This document shows positions 52,188 through 60,632 of a DNA stretch of 64,000 nucleotides, in pieces (the first letter of the stretch is position 1; each line of letters begins with the position of its first letter). The notes beneath the pieces were generated by a model, which worked only from the letters and a program-made list of their open reading frames with translations, ran no database searches and was not told the origin of the DNA. A program made the position numbers and the translations under genes. Origin of the DNA: Streptomyces soli. GTDB lineage: Bacteria > Actinomycetota > Actinomycetes > Streptomycetales > Streptomycetaceae. The stretch covers positions 1 through 64,000 of the forward strand of contig NZ_RJVR01000309.1 of NCBI RefSeq assembly GCF_003999195.1, written 5' to 3'.

Positions 52188-52820
52188 TCAGGCCGTGAGC
52201 AGCTCCAGCTCCGTGCCGAGGTTGTGGCGGGCGGTGCGCTCCCAGCGGTCGTAGCCCTCGGGCGTACGGAAGAGCCGGGGCAGCGCCAGCAGCTGGCGCA
52301 GGACGTCGGCGCGGCCCGCGCGGAAGAGGCCGTCGGGCACGAAGCCGTACTCCTGGCGGACGGCTGCCGCATAAGCGGCGTACGCGGCCGGGCCGCCGGC
52401 CAGCACCGCCAGGTCGGCGTCGCACAGCACCTCGCCGTTGTGGTCGCCCTCGGCCGGATCGTGGCTGACCGTGAGCCGCACCAGGCGGGCGACCTCGGCG
52501 GTGACGGCGGCTGGGACCCCCGCCTCCGGGAGAGCGCGCTCGGCCAGCCGCGCGCTGCGCTCCTCGTTGCTGGAGCGGTCCGGCAGATAGACCACGTCGT
52601 GGAACCAGGCCGCCAGCCGGACCGCGTCCGCGTCGTCGGCATACCCGGCCAGCTCGTCGACCCGGTCCAGGACCGCGCCCAGGTGATCGGTGGTGTGGTA
52701 CCGGCGCTGCGGCTCCGCCCAGCGGGCGAGCAGGTCCCGGCCGTACGGGGTCGGGTCCACGTCTTCGGTCTGCACTCGGCGCAGAAGCTCGGACCAGCGC
52801 TCCGGGAGGGTGGCAGTCAT
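52188..52820 (-). CDS. HD-domain phosphohydrolase
   Basis: 210 aa. The metal-binding set of the HD superfamily is visible: YHTTDHLGAVL (His), LAAWFHDVVY (HD pair, residues around 71), SNEERSARLA, and VSHDPAEGDHNGEVLCDADLAVLAG for the distal Asp. This is the predicted metal-dependent (YfbR/COG4339-like) family acting on nucleotides or small phosphates. Divergent from cutC over 25 bp. Confidence 0.85.
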   Translation of the reverse strand: MTATLPERWSELLRRVQTEDVDPTPYGRDLLARWAEPQRRYHTTDHLGAVLDRVDELAGYADDADAVRLAAWFHDVVYLPDRSSNEERSARLAERALPEAGVPAAVTAEVARLVRLTVSHDPAEGDHNGEVLCDADLAVLAGGPAAYAAYAAAVRQEYGFVPDGLFRAGRADVLRQLLALPRLFRTPEGYDRWERTARHNLGTELELLTA

Positions 52821-52845
52821 ACGTCCAGTGTGGCAGGCTGGCCAC

Positions 52846-53550
52846 ATGTCTAGACCAATTTTCGAGGTGATCGCTCTCGGCGCGGACGACGCCGTCGCGG
52901 CGGAGGCCGGCGGCGCGGACCGCCTTGAGCTGGTCACCGACATAGCCGCCGACGGTCTCACCCCCGCCCGCGAGACGTTCGCGGCCGTGCGGGCGGCTGT
53001 CGCCATCCCCATCCGGGTCATGCTCAGAGCCACGGACGGCTTCGCCGCCGGTTCCGCCGCTGGCCTGGACGCCCTCTGCATCGCCGCCGACGGCCTGTGC
53101 TCCGAGGGGGCCGACCAATTCGTGCTCGGCTTCCTCAACCCCTCCGGCGGCCCCGACCTCCCCGCCCTCCACACCCTCATCGACGCGCTCGGCCCCGGCG
53201 CCCGCTGGACCTTCCACCGCGCCATCGACCACTCCGCCGACCGCGCCGCCTTGCGGGCCGCCCTTCTTGGTCTCCCCGGCCTGGACACCTACCTGACGGC
53301 CGGCTCCGCACGGGGCGTCGACTCCGGCCTCCCCACCCTTCTGGCCGAAGCCGCCCTCCCCTCCTCCCAGCCCCAACTCATGGTCGGCGGCGGCCTCCGC
53401 CAAGACCACCTCCCCGCTCTCCTCTCCTCCGGCCTCACCGCCTTCCACGTCGGCGGCGCCGTCCGCTCCACGGGATGGTCCGGCCCGGTGGACCCGGACG
53501 CCGTCCGCGCCTGGCGCGACACGCTCGACGCGCCCGTCACCGTGCCGTAG
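52846..53550 (+). CDS. cutC: CutC-family copper homeostasis protein
   Basis: 234 aa TIM-barrel protein. Family signatures: FEVIALGADDAVAAEAGGADRLELV at the N-terminus, IPIRVMLR, ADQFVLGFLNPSGGPD and ARWTFHRAIDHS in the middle, and QLMVGGGLRQDHLPALLSSGLTAFHVGGAVR at the end. Despite the name, a direct role in copper export is doubtful. It is immediately divergent from the HD hydrolase gene. Confidence 0.88.
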   Translation: MSRPIFEVIALGADDAVAAEAGGADRLELVTDIAADGLTPARETFAAVRAAVAIPIRVMLRATDGFAAGSAAGLDALCIAADGLCSEGADQFVLGFLNPSGGPDLPALHTLIDALGPGARWTFHRAIDHSADRAALRAALLGLPGLDTYLTAGSARGVDSGLPTLLAEAALPSSQPQLMVGGGLRQDHLPALLSSGLTAFHVGGAVRSTGWSGPVDPDAVRAWRDTLDAPVTVP

Positions 53551-53668
53551 CTCCGCCTCAACCGGGTTGGGGGTAGGCCGCCCGCCTTGCGGAACGTTCT
53601 CCCACAACCCCCTGGGAAGGGGTCCAGGGGCGGGGTGGGGGACGAATCCCCCGGCCCCGCCCACGGGG

Positions 53669-54778
53669 TTAGCGGAGGACGCTGAGCGCCTCCGGGGTGA
53701 AAGGCGTGAGCTCGGCCGTGCGCCCCGCGAGGGTCTTGGCGGCCCAGTCGGGGTCACCGAGGAGCGCGCGCCCGACCGCGACGAGGTCGAACTCATCCCG
53801 CTCGAGCCGCTTGACGAGCCGGTCGATCGCCTCAACGCCAGACGACGCCCCACCAAAAGTCGCGATGAACTCCCCGTCCAGCCCGACCGACCCGACCGTG
53901 ATCGAAGCTTTACCGGAGAGCTTCTTCGCCCACCCCGCCAAGTTCAGCTCCGAGCCCTCGAACTCCGGCAGCCAGTAGCGCCGCGTAGACGCGTGGAACG
54001 CGTCGACCCCCGCCGCCACCAGCGGAGCGAGCACCGCCTCGAACTCCTCCGGCGTGTCGGCGAGCCGGGCGTCGTAGTTCTTGGACTTCCACTGCGAGAG
54101 CCGGAAGATGACGGGGAAGTTTGGCGAAACGGCCGCCCGTACCGCCGCGGCGATCTCCGCCGCGAAACGCGCACGCGACACGGCGTCACCCCCATAAGCG
54201 TCGGTACGCCGATTCGTGCCGGCCCACAGGAACTGGTCGATCAGGTAGCCGTGCGCGCCGTGCAACTCGACGCCGTCGAAGCCGAGCCCTTCCGCCGACG
54301 CGGCGGCCTCCGCGAAGCCCCGCACCACATCGTCGAGGTCGTCGAGGGTCATCGCGTGGCCCGCGCCCGCCGTGCCGTCGAGGGCGATGCCGGACGGCCC
54401 GACCGGCGGGGCGTCAACGACCGGCGGGGAACCGGCCTCGCGGGCCATGCCGACGTGCCAGAGCTGCGGCACGATCTTGCCGCCGGCCGCGTGGACGGCC
54501 TCTGCGACGCGGGCCCACCCGGCGAGGGACTCCTCGCCGTGGAAGCGGGGGACGCGGTCGCTCTGACCGGCCGACGGGTGGTCGATGTACGTGCCCTCGG
54601 TGATGATCAGGCCGACCCCGGCGGCCGCCCGCCGGGCGTAGTACTCGGCGACGTCCGCGCCGGGCACCCCCTCGGGGGAGAAGTTCCGGGTCATCGGCGC
54701 CATCGCAATGCGGTTCCGGACAGTGAGGCCGTTCAGCGCGAACGGGCGGGACAGCGTCTCCTCAATACGGTTTCCCAC
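53669..54778 (-). CDS. Old-yellow-enzyme-type NADH:flavin oxidoreductase
   Basis: 369 aa. GTG at 54778 was chosen because AAGGAG lies 9 nt upstream; the upstream extension lacks a site. Typical OYE blocks: RNRIAMAPMTRNFSPEG, PQLWHVGMA, DGVELHGAHGYLIDQFLW, RTDAYGG with the phosphate-binding region, and DLVAVGRALLGDPDWAAK at the C-terminus. FMN-dependent ene-reductase reducing activated C=C bonds. Upstream is an AT-rich stretch with direct repeats that may be a regulator site. Confidence 0.92.
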   Translation of the reverse strand: MGNRIEETLSRPFALNGLTVRNRIAMAPMTRNFSPEGVPGADVAEYYARRAAAGVGLIITEGTYIDHPSAGQSDRVPRFHGEESLAGWARVAEAVHAAGGKIVPQLWHVGMAREAGSPPVVDAPPVGPSGIALDGTAGAGHAMTLDDLDDVVRGFAEAAASAEGLGFDGVELHGAHGYLIDQFLWAGTNRRTDAYGGDAVSRARFAAEIAAAVRAAVSPNFPVIFRLSQWKSKNYDARLADTPEEFEAVLAPLVAAGVDAFHASTRRYWLPEFEGSELNLAGWAKKLSGKASITVGSVGLDGEFIATFGGASSGVEAIDRLVKRLERDEFDLVAVGRALLGDPDWAAKTLAGRTAELTPFTPEALSVLR

Positions 54779-54856
54779 AGCGGGCGTCTCCTTGCTGGAA
54801 CTCGAAAGGACATACATCCGCCCAGGTCAACTGCCGCACCCAGCAATAATATTCCG

Positions 54857-54880
54857 GTACACATAATGCACGTACACATA
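54857..54880. promoter_or_regulatory. Direct repeats upstream of the ene-reductase gene
   Basis: GTACACATA occurs twice (54857-54865 and 54872-54880), 15 bp apart, in an AT-rich stretch unusual for this DNA, about 80-100 bp ahead of the minus-strand start. On that strand they read TATGTGTAC. Tandem sites on one helix face could bind a repressor such as a TetR or HxlR regulator; none is adjacent. Confidence 0.4.
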
Positions 54881-54888
54881 TACAACGC

Positions 54889-54927
54889 CCGAGGGCGGCA
54901 CCCCCGCGATGGGAGTGCCGCCCTCGG
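54889..54927 (-). terminator. groEL terminator hairpin
   Basis: CCGAGGGCGGCAC (54889-54901) and GTGCCGCCCTCGG (54915-54927) form a 13-bp perfect stem 27 bp after the groEL stop codon. Confidence 0.85.
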
Positions 54928-54953
54928 TCAGGTACTGCCGATCCGCAAGCGGA

Positions 54954-56729
<1,776 letters not shown>

Positions 56730-56738
56730 CGCCAATGA

Positions 56739-56765
56739 TTAGCACTCGACCCCAGAGAGTGCAAG
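56739..56765 (-). promoter_or_regulatory. CIRCE operator 1 of groEL
   Basis: On the minus strand CTTGCACTC-N9-GAGTGCTAA: right arm perfect, left arm seven of nine. It overlaps a plausible promoter, TTGCAC-N17-TAATCA. HrcA repressor binding here would control heat-shock induction of groEL. Confidence 0.75.
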
Positions 56766-56831
56766 CGGCCCGAAGGGTCTCGATGAGGGGTGGCGGTCGG
56801 GCGACGGGCGGGCGCAAGCGCCAGAGCAAGC

Positions 56832-56870
56832 GTCAGGGCCCGCATCCCGGGATGGGATGCGGGCCCTGAC
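56832..56870. terminator. Long perfect hairpin between groEL and the cold-shock gene
   Basis: GTCAGGGCCCGCATCCC (56832-56848) and GGGATGCGGGCCCTGAC (56854-56870) form a 17-bp perfect stem with a 5-nt loop. It insulates the groEL promoter from read-through of the upstream cold-shock gene. Confidence 0.75.
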
Positions 56871-56897
56871 GTGTGAGCGATGAGCGTTGAGCGTGTT

Positions 56898-56953
56898 TAG
56901 GGCCCGTCCGGCCGATCTCCGCGACGTCGCGGAGATCGGCCGGACAGGCCCTA
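56898..56953. repeat. Bare palindrome equal to the terminal arms of the composite elements
   Basis: AGGGCCCGTCCGGCCGATCT plus CCGCGAC (56899-56925) is followed directly by its near-perfect reverse complement ending GGCCGGACAGGCCCT (56952); 26 of 27 positions pair, with no loop. The arms are those of the composite element at 35672-35887, without any insert. It sits just after the cold-shock stop codon and probably works as a terminator. Confidence 0.7.
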
Positions 56954-56988
56954 GTGTCGAGCGTGTCTGTTGGCCGATGCCGCGCCGG

Positions 56989-57192
56989 TCAGACTGCGAG
57001 ACGGACCATGTCCGCCTGCGGCCCCTTCTGACCCTGCGAGATTTCGAACTCGACCCGCTGGCCTTCTTCGAGGGTGCGGTAGCCGTCCATCTGAATCGCG
57101 CTGTAGTGCACGAAGACGTCCGCACCACCGTCGACCGCGATGAAGCCGTAACCCTTCTCCGCGTTGAACCATTTGACGGTGCCCTGAGCCAT
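56989..57192 (-). CDS. Cold-shock protein, CspA type
   Basis: 67 aa from the ATG at 57192 (AGGGG upstream), a classical single cold-shock domain: [20 protein letters not shown] holds RNP1, [12 protein letters not shown]2, and the last strands are [18 protein letters not shown]. The adjacent groEL2 is a conserved neighbour in Streptomyces. RNA chaperone; likely abundant. A leader of 200-300 nt may precede it. Confidence 0.93.
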   Translation of the reverse strand: MAQGTVKWFNAEKGYGFIAVDGGADVFVHYSAIQMDGYRTLEEGQRVEFEISQGQKGPQADMVRLAV

Positions 57193-57530
57193 CCCTAACT
57201 CCCCTATTACTGGCCCTTCGCAGACCCGCACCTCGCGGACCCGGGTCAGACCTCACCCCCTACAGCCCAGGGGGCGTGCGCCGGAACGCGTCGACCGCCG
57301 CCGAATGTATCTGCCCGGATGCCCTCTGCAACAGGTCAATCGGACGAGAATTCTGGGCACGCGCGAACGGGAAAAAGAAGGGAATTGATCGTAATCCGGG
57401 GCAACTCGGACCGGACATAACTGACCAACGCGACAATCATCGCGTGAATTTGGCGATAAATCGCCGTCAGTGGGTATCGGTTGCGCGGGACTCTGCGGCT
57501 ACTGTACCGCCATTCAACTACCGCTCAGCA
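57193..57530. other. Intergenic region between the cold-shock gene and the sulfur-carrier gene
   Basis: 338 bp without a supported gene. It is AT-richer than its surroundings in the middle (57340-57500; for example GAATTTGGCGATAAATCGCC, which contains the palindrome GGCGATAAATCGCC at 57452-57465). It must hold the cold-shock promoter. A CCCCCTGGGCTGTAGGGGG hairpin lies near 57255-57274 in the leader. Confidence 0.5.
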
Positions 57531-57572
57531 CACAGGTGCCCCGCCCTCCCCACGGAGGACGGGGCACCTGTG
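57531..57572 (-). terminator. Terminator of the thrC-sulfur carrier operon
   Basis: CACAGGTGCCCCG (57531-57543) pairs with CGGGGCACCTGTG (57560-57572), and inside CCTCC pairs with GGAGG. It lies 30 bp after the sulfur-carrier stop codon. Confidence 0.8.
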
Positions 57573-57601
57573 ACGAAGCTGTGGCGTGGCTGTGAGGTGG
57601 C

Positions 57602-57880
57602 TCAGCAGCCGCCGGCGACCGCCGGGATGATCGAGACGCTGGAGCCCTCGGTGACGGCCGTCTGGAGGCCCTCGGAGAAGCGGACGTCGTCGTCGTTCAC
57701 GTACACGTTCACGAAGCGGCGCAGCTTGCCCGTGTCGTCGAGCACGCGGGCCGAGATGCCCGGGTGGTTCTTCTCCAGCGAGTCGATGACCTCGGCCAGC
57801 GTCGCGCCCTCGGCGGGAACCTCGGCCTGTCCGCCGGTGTACGTACGAAGGATGGTCGGGATGCGGACGGATGCACTCAT
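57602..57880 (-). CDS. MoaD/ThiS/CysO-type sulfur-carrier protein ending in Gly-Gly-Cys
   Basis: 92 aa beta-grasp (ubiquitin-like) protein: SVRIPTILRTYTGGQAEVPA, LAEVIDSLEKNHPGISARVLDD, LRRFVNVYVNDDDVRF, then VTEGSSVSIIPAVAGGC. It closely resembles mycobacterial CysO, which ends in AVAGG and carries sulfide as a C-terminal thiocarboxylate for cysteine synthesis. Here a cysteine codon follows the Gly-Gly before the stop. The start overlaps the thrC stop codon by 4 bp, so it is cotranslated with thrC. No activating E1-like or JAMM protease gene is near. Confidence 0.85.
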   Translation of the reverse strand: MSASVRIPTILRTYTGGQAEVPAEGATLAEVIDSLEKNHPGISARVLDDTGKLRRFVNVYVNDDDVRFSEGLQTAVTEGSSVSIIPAVAGGC

Positions 57881-59157
57881 ACGAGGCCAGCCTCTCGGAA
57901 CGCGGCAAGGGTCGGACGGATGATGGCGGACGGGCCGGTGGTCGGCGCGACGGCGTCAAGGGTCTTGAGGCCGTCGCCGGTGTTGAGGACGACGGTCTCG
58001 GCGGCGGGGTCGAGCTGACCGTTCTCGATGAGCTTCTTGAGTACGCCGACCGTCACGCCGCCCGCCGTCTCGGCGAAGATGCCCTCGGTGCGGGCCAGCA
58101 GCTTGATCGCGTCCACGCACTGCTCGTCGGTGACGTCCTCCACCGCGCCGCCTGTGCGGCGGGCGATGTCGAGGACGTACGGGCCGTCGGCCGGGTTGCC
58201 GATGGCCAGCGACTTGGCGATGGTGTCGGGCTTCTGGGGGCGTACGACGTCGTGGCCGGCCTTGAAGGCGGTGGAGACCGGGGAGCAGCCCTCGGCCTGG
58301 GCACCGTAGATCTTGTAGGCCTTGTCGGGCACGAGGCCGAGCTTGATCAGCTCCTGCAGACCCTTGTCGATCTTGGTGAGCTGCGAGCCGGAGGCGATCG
58401 GGATCACGATGTTGTCCGGGAGCCGCCAGCCGAGCTGCTCGGCGATCTCGTACGCGAGCGTCTTGGACCCTTCGCCGTAGTAGGGGCGCAGGTTGACGTT
58501 GACGAAGCCCCAGCCCTCGCCGATCGGGTCGCCGATCAGCTCGCTGCAGAAGCGGTTGACGTCGTCGTAGTTGCCCTCGATGCCGACCAGGTCGCCGCCG
58601 TAGACCGCGGCCATGACGACCTTGCCGGCCTCCAGGTCGTGCGGGATGAACACGCAGGAGCGGAAGCCGGCCCGGGCGGCCGCAGCACCCACCGCACCGG
58701 CCAGGTTGCCGGTGGAGGAGCAGGACAGGGTGGTGAGGCCGAAGGTGCGGGCGGCCTCCAGGGCGATGGCGACGACCCGGTCCTTGAAGGAGTGGGTCGG
58801 GTTGCCGGAGTCGTCCTTGATGTGCAGGCCGCCGGTGATGCCCAGCTCGCGGGCCAGGTTGTCGGCCTTGACGAGCTTGGTGAAGCCGGGGTTCAGGTTC
58901 GGCTTCTCGGCCACGTCCGCCGGGACGGGCAGCAGCGGCGCGTACCGCCAGATGTTGTTCGGCCCGGCCTCGATCTGCTTGCGCAGTGCCTCGGGATCGC
59001 CGGTCGGGAGGTCGTACGCCACTTCCAGCGGCCCGAAACATTCCTGGCACGCGAAGATCGGCGTCAGTGGGAAACGCTCACCGCATTCGCGACACGACAG
59101 GGCGGCGGCGGGGCCGAAGGCGCTGTCGGCGGCAGTGGCAATGGTCTGCAAAGACAT
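57877..59157 (-). CDS. thrC: Threonine synthase
   Basis: ThrC converts O-phosphohomoserine to threonine with PLP. 426 aa. The N-terminus has two C-x2-C-like pairs (LSCRECGERFPL; IFACQECFGPLEV), the zinc-ribbon-like feature of one bacterial class. The PLP lysine is in DDSGNPTHSFKDRVVAIAL and the phosphate cup is [15 protein letters not shown]. Upstream is an S-box riboswitch; downstream a sulfur-carrier gene overlaps by 4 bp. The two-gene operon thus links threonine and sulfur metabolism. Confidence 0.95.
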   Translation of the reverse strand: MSLQTIATAADSAFGPAAALSCRECGERFPLTPIFACQECFGPLEVAYDLPTGDPEALRKQIEAGPNNIWRYAPLLPVPADVAEKPNLNPGFTKLVKADNLARELGITGGLHIKDDSGNPTHSFKDRVVAIALEAARTFGLTTLSCSSTGNLAGAVGAAAARAGFRSCVFIPHDLEAGKVVMAAVYGGDLVGIEGNYDDVNRFCSELIGDPIGEGWGFVNVNLRPYYGEGSKTLAYEIAEQLGWRLPDNIVIPIASGSQLTKIDKGLQELIKLGLVPDKAYKIYGAQAEGCSPVSTAFKAGHDVVRPQKPDTIAKSLAIGNPADGPYVLDIARRTGGAVEDVTDEQCVDAIKLLARTEGIFAETAGGVTVGVLKKLIENGQLDPAAETVVLNTGDGLKTLDAVAPTTGPSAIIRPTLAAFREAGLV

Positions 59158-59173
59158 GGAGGCGAGGCCCTTT

Positions 59174-59300
59174 CCTCATCTTCCCCGCGACGCATTTCGC
59201 CGCGAGACGGAATTGGCACCTTCCCCACCTGGACCTCGCGGTCGGCGGGAGGGTTGCCGGGGCTTCAACGGGCCGTTCCCTCTGCCCCTCTGGATGAGCG
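59174..59300 (-). ncRNA. SAM-I (S-box) riboswitch of thrC
   Basis: On the minus strand the S-box core is plain: P1 5' strand CTCATC (near 59299), CAGAGGGGCAGAGGGAACGG, TGAAGCCCCGGCAACC, AAGGTGCCAATTCC, and P1 3' strand GATGAG (near 59175). All conserved blocks of the class appear in the right order. The last P1 bases lie immediately upstream of the AAAGGG Shine-Dalgarno, 17 nt from the thrC ATG, so translation is probably the step controlled. The rest of the 59301-59505 gap holds the thrC and gpgS promoters. Confidence 0.9.
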
Positions 59301-59505
59301 GTATGGCGGTGGCATATCGTCACCGCATTTGTCGTTCGTCCGTCACCGACAAACGTAACAAGGCGTGATCATCGAGGACATACGATGGTCATGTCTCGTG
59401 TTCAAGACTGTAACCGACGACCCCGAACCTGGTCATAGGTAGTCCGTCCACCGAGACAGACCGCCCTGCCGGAGGGGGGACACTTCCGACAGATCGGAGC
59501 CGCAC

Positions 59506-60471
59506 GTGCTCGACGAGGTAGCCCGCTGGCTGCAGCGCCGGTCATGGTCAGCCGACCGCCGCCCGCTTTCGACTCTGCTCACCGCCAAGCGTTCGGCGGG
59601 ACCGAACGGCACGGTGAGCGTCGTCCTGCCCGCGCTCAACGAAGAAGCCACGGTCGGAAGCATCGTGGAGACGATTCGCCGCGAGCTGATGAGCGATGCC
59701 GTGCCCCTGGTCGACGAGCTGGTGGTCATGGACTCCGGCTCCACGGACCGCACCGCCGCGATCGCAGAGGCCGCAGGCGCGACGGTCGTCCACCGTGACG
59801 ACGTCCTCCCCCGGCTACCGGCCCTGCCCGGCAAGGGTGAGGTGCTCTGGCGTTCCCTGCTCGCGACGAGCGGCGAGATCGTCGCCTTCGTCGACGCCGA
59901 CCTCCGCGACTTCGACTCCCGCTTCGTGTCCGGCATCATCGGCCCGCTCCTCACCGACCCCGGCGTCCAGCTGGTCAAGGCCATGTACGACCGCCCCCTC
60001 GAAACCGGCGGCACGGTCGTTCCGGCGGGCGGCGGCCGCGTGACGGAGCTCGTCGCCAGGCCCCTGCTCAACTTGCACTGGCCCCAGCTCGCCGGCTTCG
60101 TCCAGCCCCTCGGCGGCGAATACGCCGCCCGGCGCTCCCTGCTCGAACAGCTCCCCTTCCCCGTCGGCTACGGCGTCGAGATCGGCATGCTCATCGACTC
60201 CCTCAACACCGTCGGCCTCGATGCTTTGGCCCAAGTCGACGTCGGCGTCCGCCACCACCGCCACCAAGACGGCCAAGCCCTCGGCCGCATGGCCGCCACG
60301 ATTTACCGCACCGCCCAGCTTCGGCTTGCGCGGGGCCACCTCGTCCGTCCCGTCCTCACCCAGTTCGACCGCACGGACGACGGCTTCACGCCACGTATGC
60401 ACGACGTCGCCACGGAAGAGCGCCCCCCCATGCTCACGGTCCCCGAATACGCCAAACGCCGCGCCGCCTAA
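59506..60471 (+). CDS. gpgS: Glucosyl-3-phosphoglycerate synthase
   Basis: 321 aa GT-A (GT81-like) glycosyltransferase with a GTG start at 59506. It transfers glucose from NDP-glucose to 3-phosphoglycerate, the first step to glucosylglycerate and, in mycobacteria, methylglucose lipopolysaccharide. Motifs: SVVLPALNEEATVGSIVETI, VVMDSGSTDRTAAIA, the metal-binding FVDADLRDF and PLGGEYAARRSLLEQLPFPVGYGVEIGMLID. It is followed by otsA. Confidence 0.92.
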   Translation: MLDEVARWLQRRSWSADRRPLSTLLTAKRSAGPNGTVSVVLPALNEEATVGSIVETIRRELMSDAVPLVDELVVMDSGSTDRTAAIAEAAGATVVHRDDVLPRLPALPGKGEVLWRSLLATSGEIVAFVDADLRDFDSRFVSGIIGPLLTDPGVQLVKAMYDRPLETGGTVVPAGGGRVTELVARPLLNLHWPQLAGFVQPLGGEYAARRSLLEQLPFPVGYGVEIGMLIDSLNTVGLDALAQVDVGVRHHRHQDGQALGRMAATIYRTAQLRLARGHLVRPVLTQFDRTDDGFTPRMHDVATEERPPMLTVPEYAKRRAA

Positions 60472-60487
60472 GGCTCCGCCCCGCCCC

Positions 60488-60515
60488 CTCCCGGGTCGGT
60501 GCCGCCACCCGGGAG
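60488..60515 (+). terminator. gpgS terminator hairpin
   Basis: CTCCCGGGT (60488-60496) pairs with ACCCGGGAG (60507-60515) around a 10-nt loop, 16 bp after the gpgS stop codon. Otherwise the 60472-60632 gap holds only a GGTTGGGGGTAGGCCGCG string that also occurs at 53566. Confidence 0.6.
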
Positions 60516-60632
60516 CTTCGCCCCCTCGCCCCCGAGCCAACCGGGTTGGGGGTAGGCCGCGGGGCGCGGGGCGGAGCCCCGGACGGCCTGCGCCAACGTT
60601 TGGCGCCGCGCCTGCGCGGCTAGGCTGGCGAC

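Noticed and set aside
52024-52254. Plus-strand 76-codon ORF after the DUF4031 gene
   Set aside because: It runs through a terminator hairpin and into the antisense of the HD-hydrolase gene, with no ribosome-binding site.
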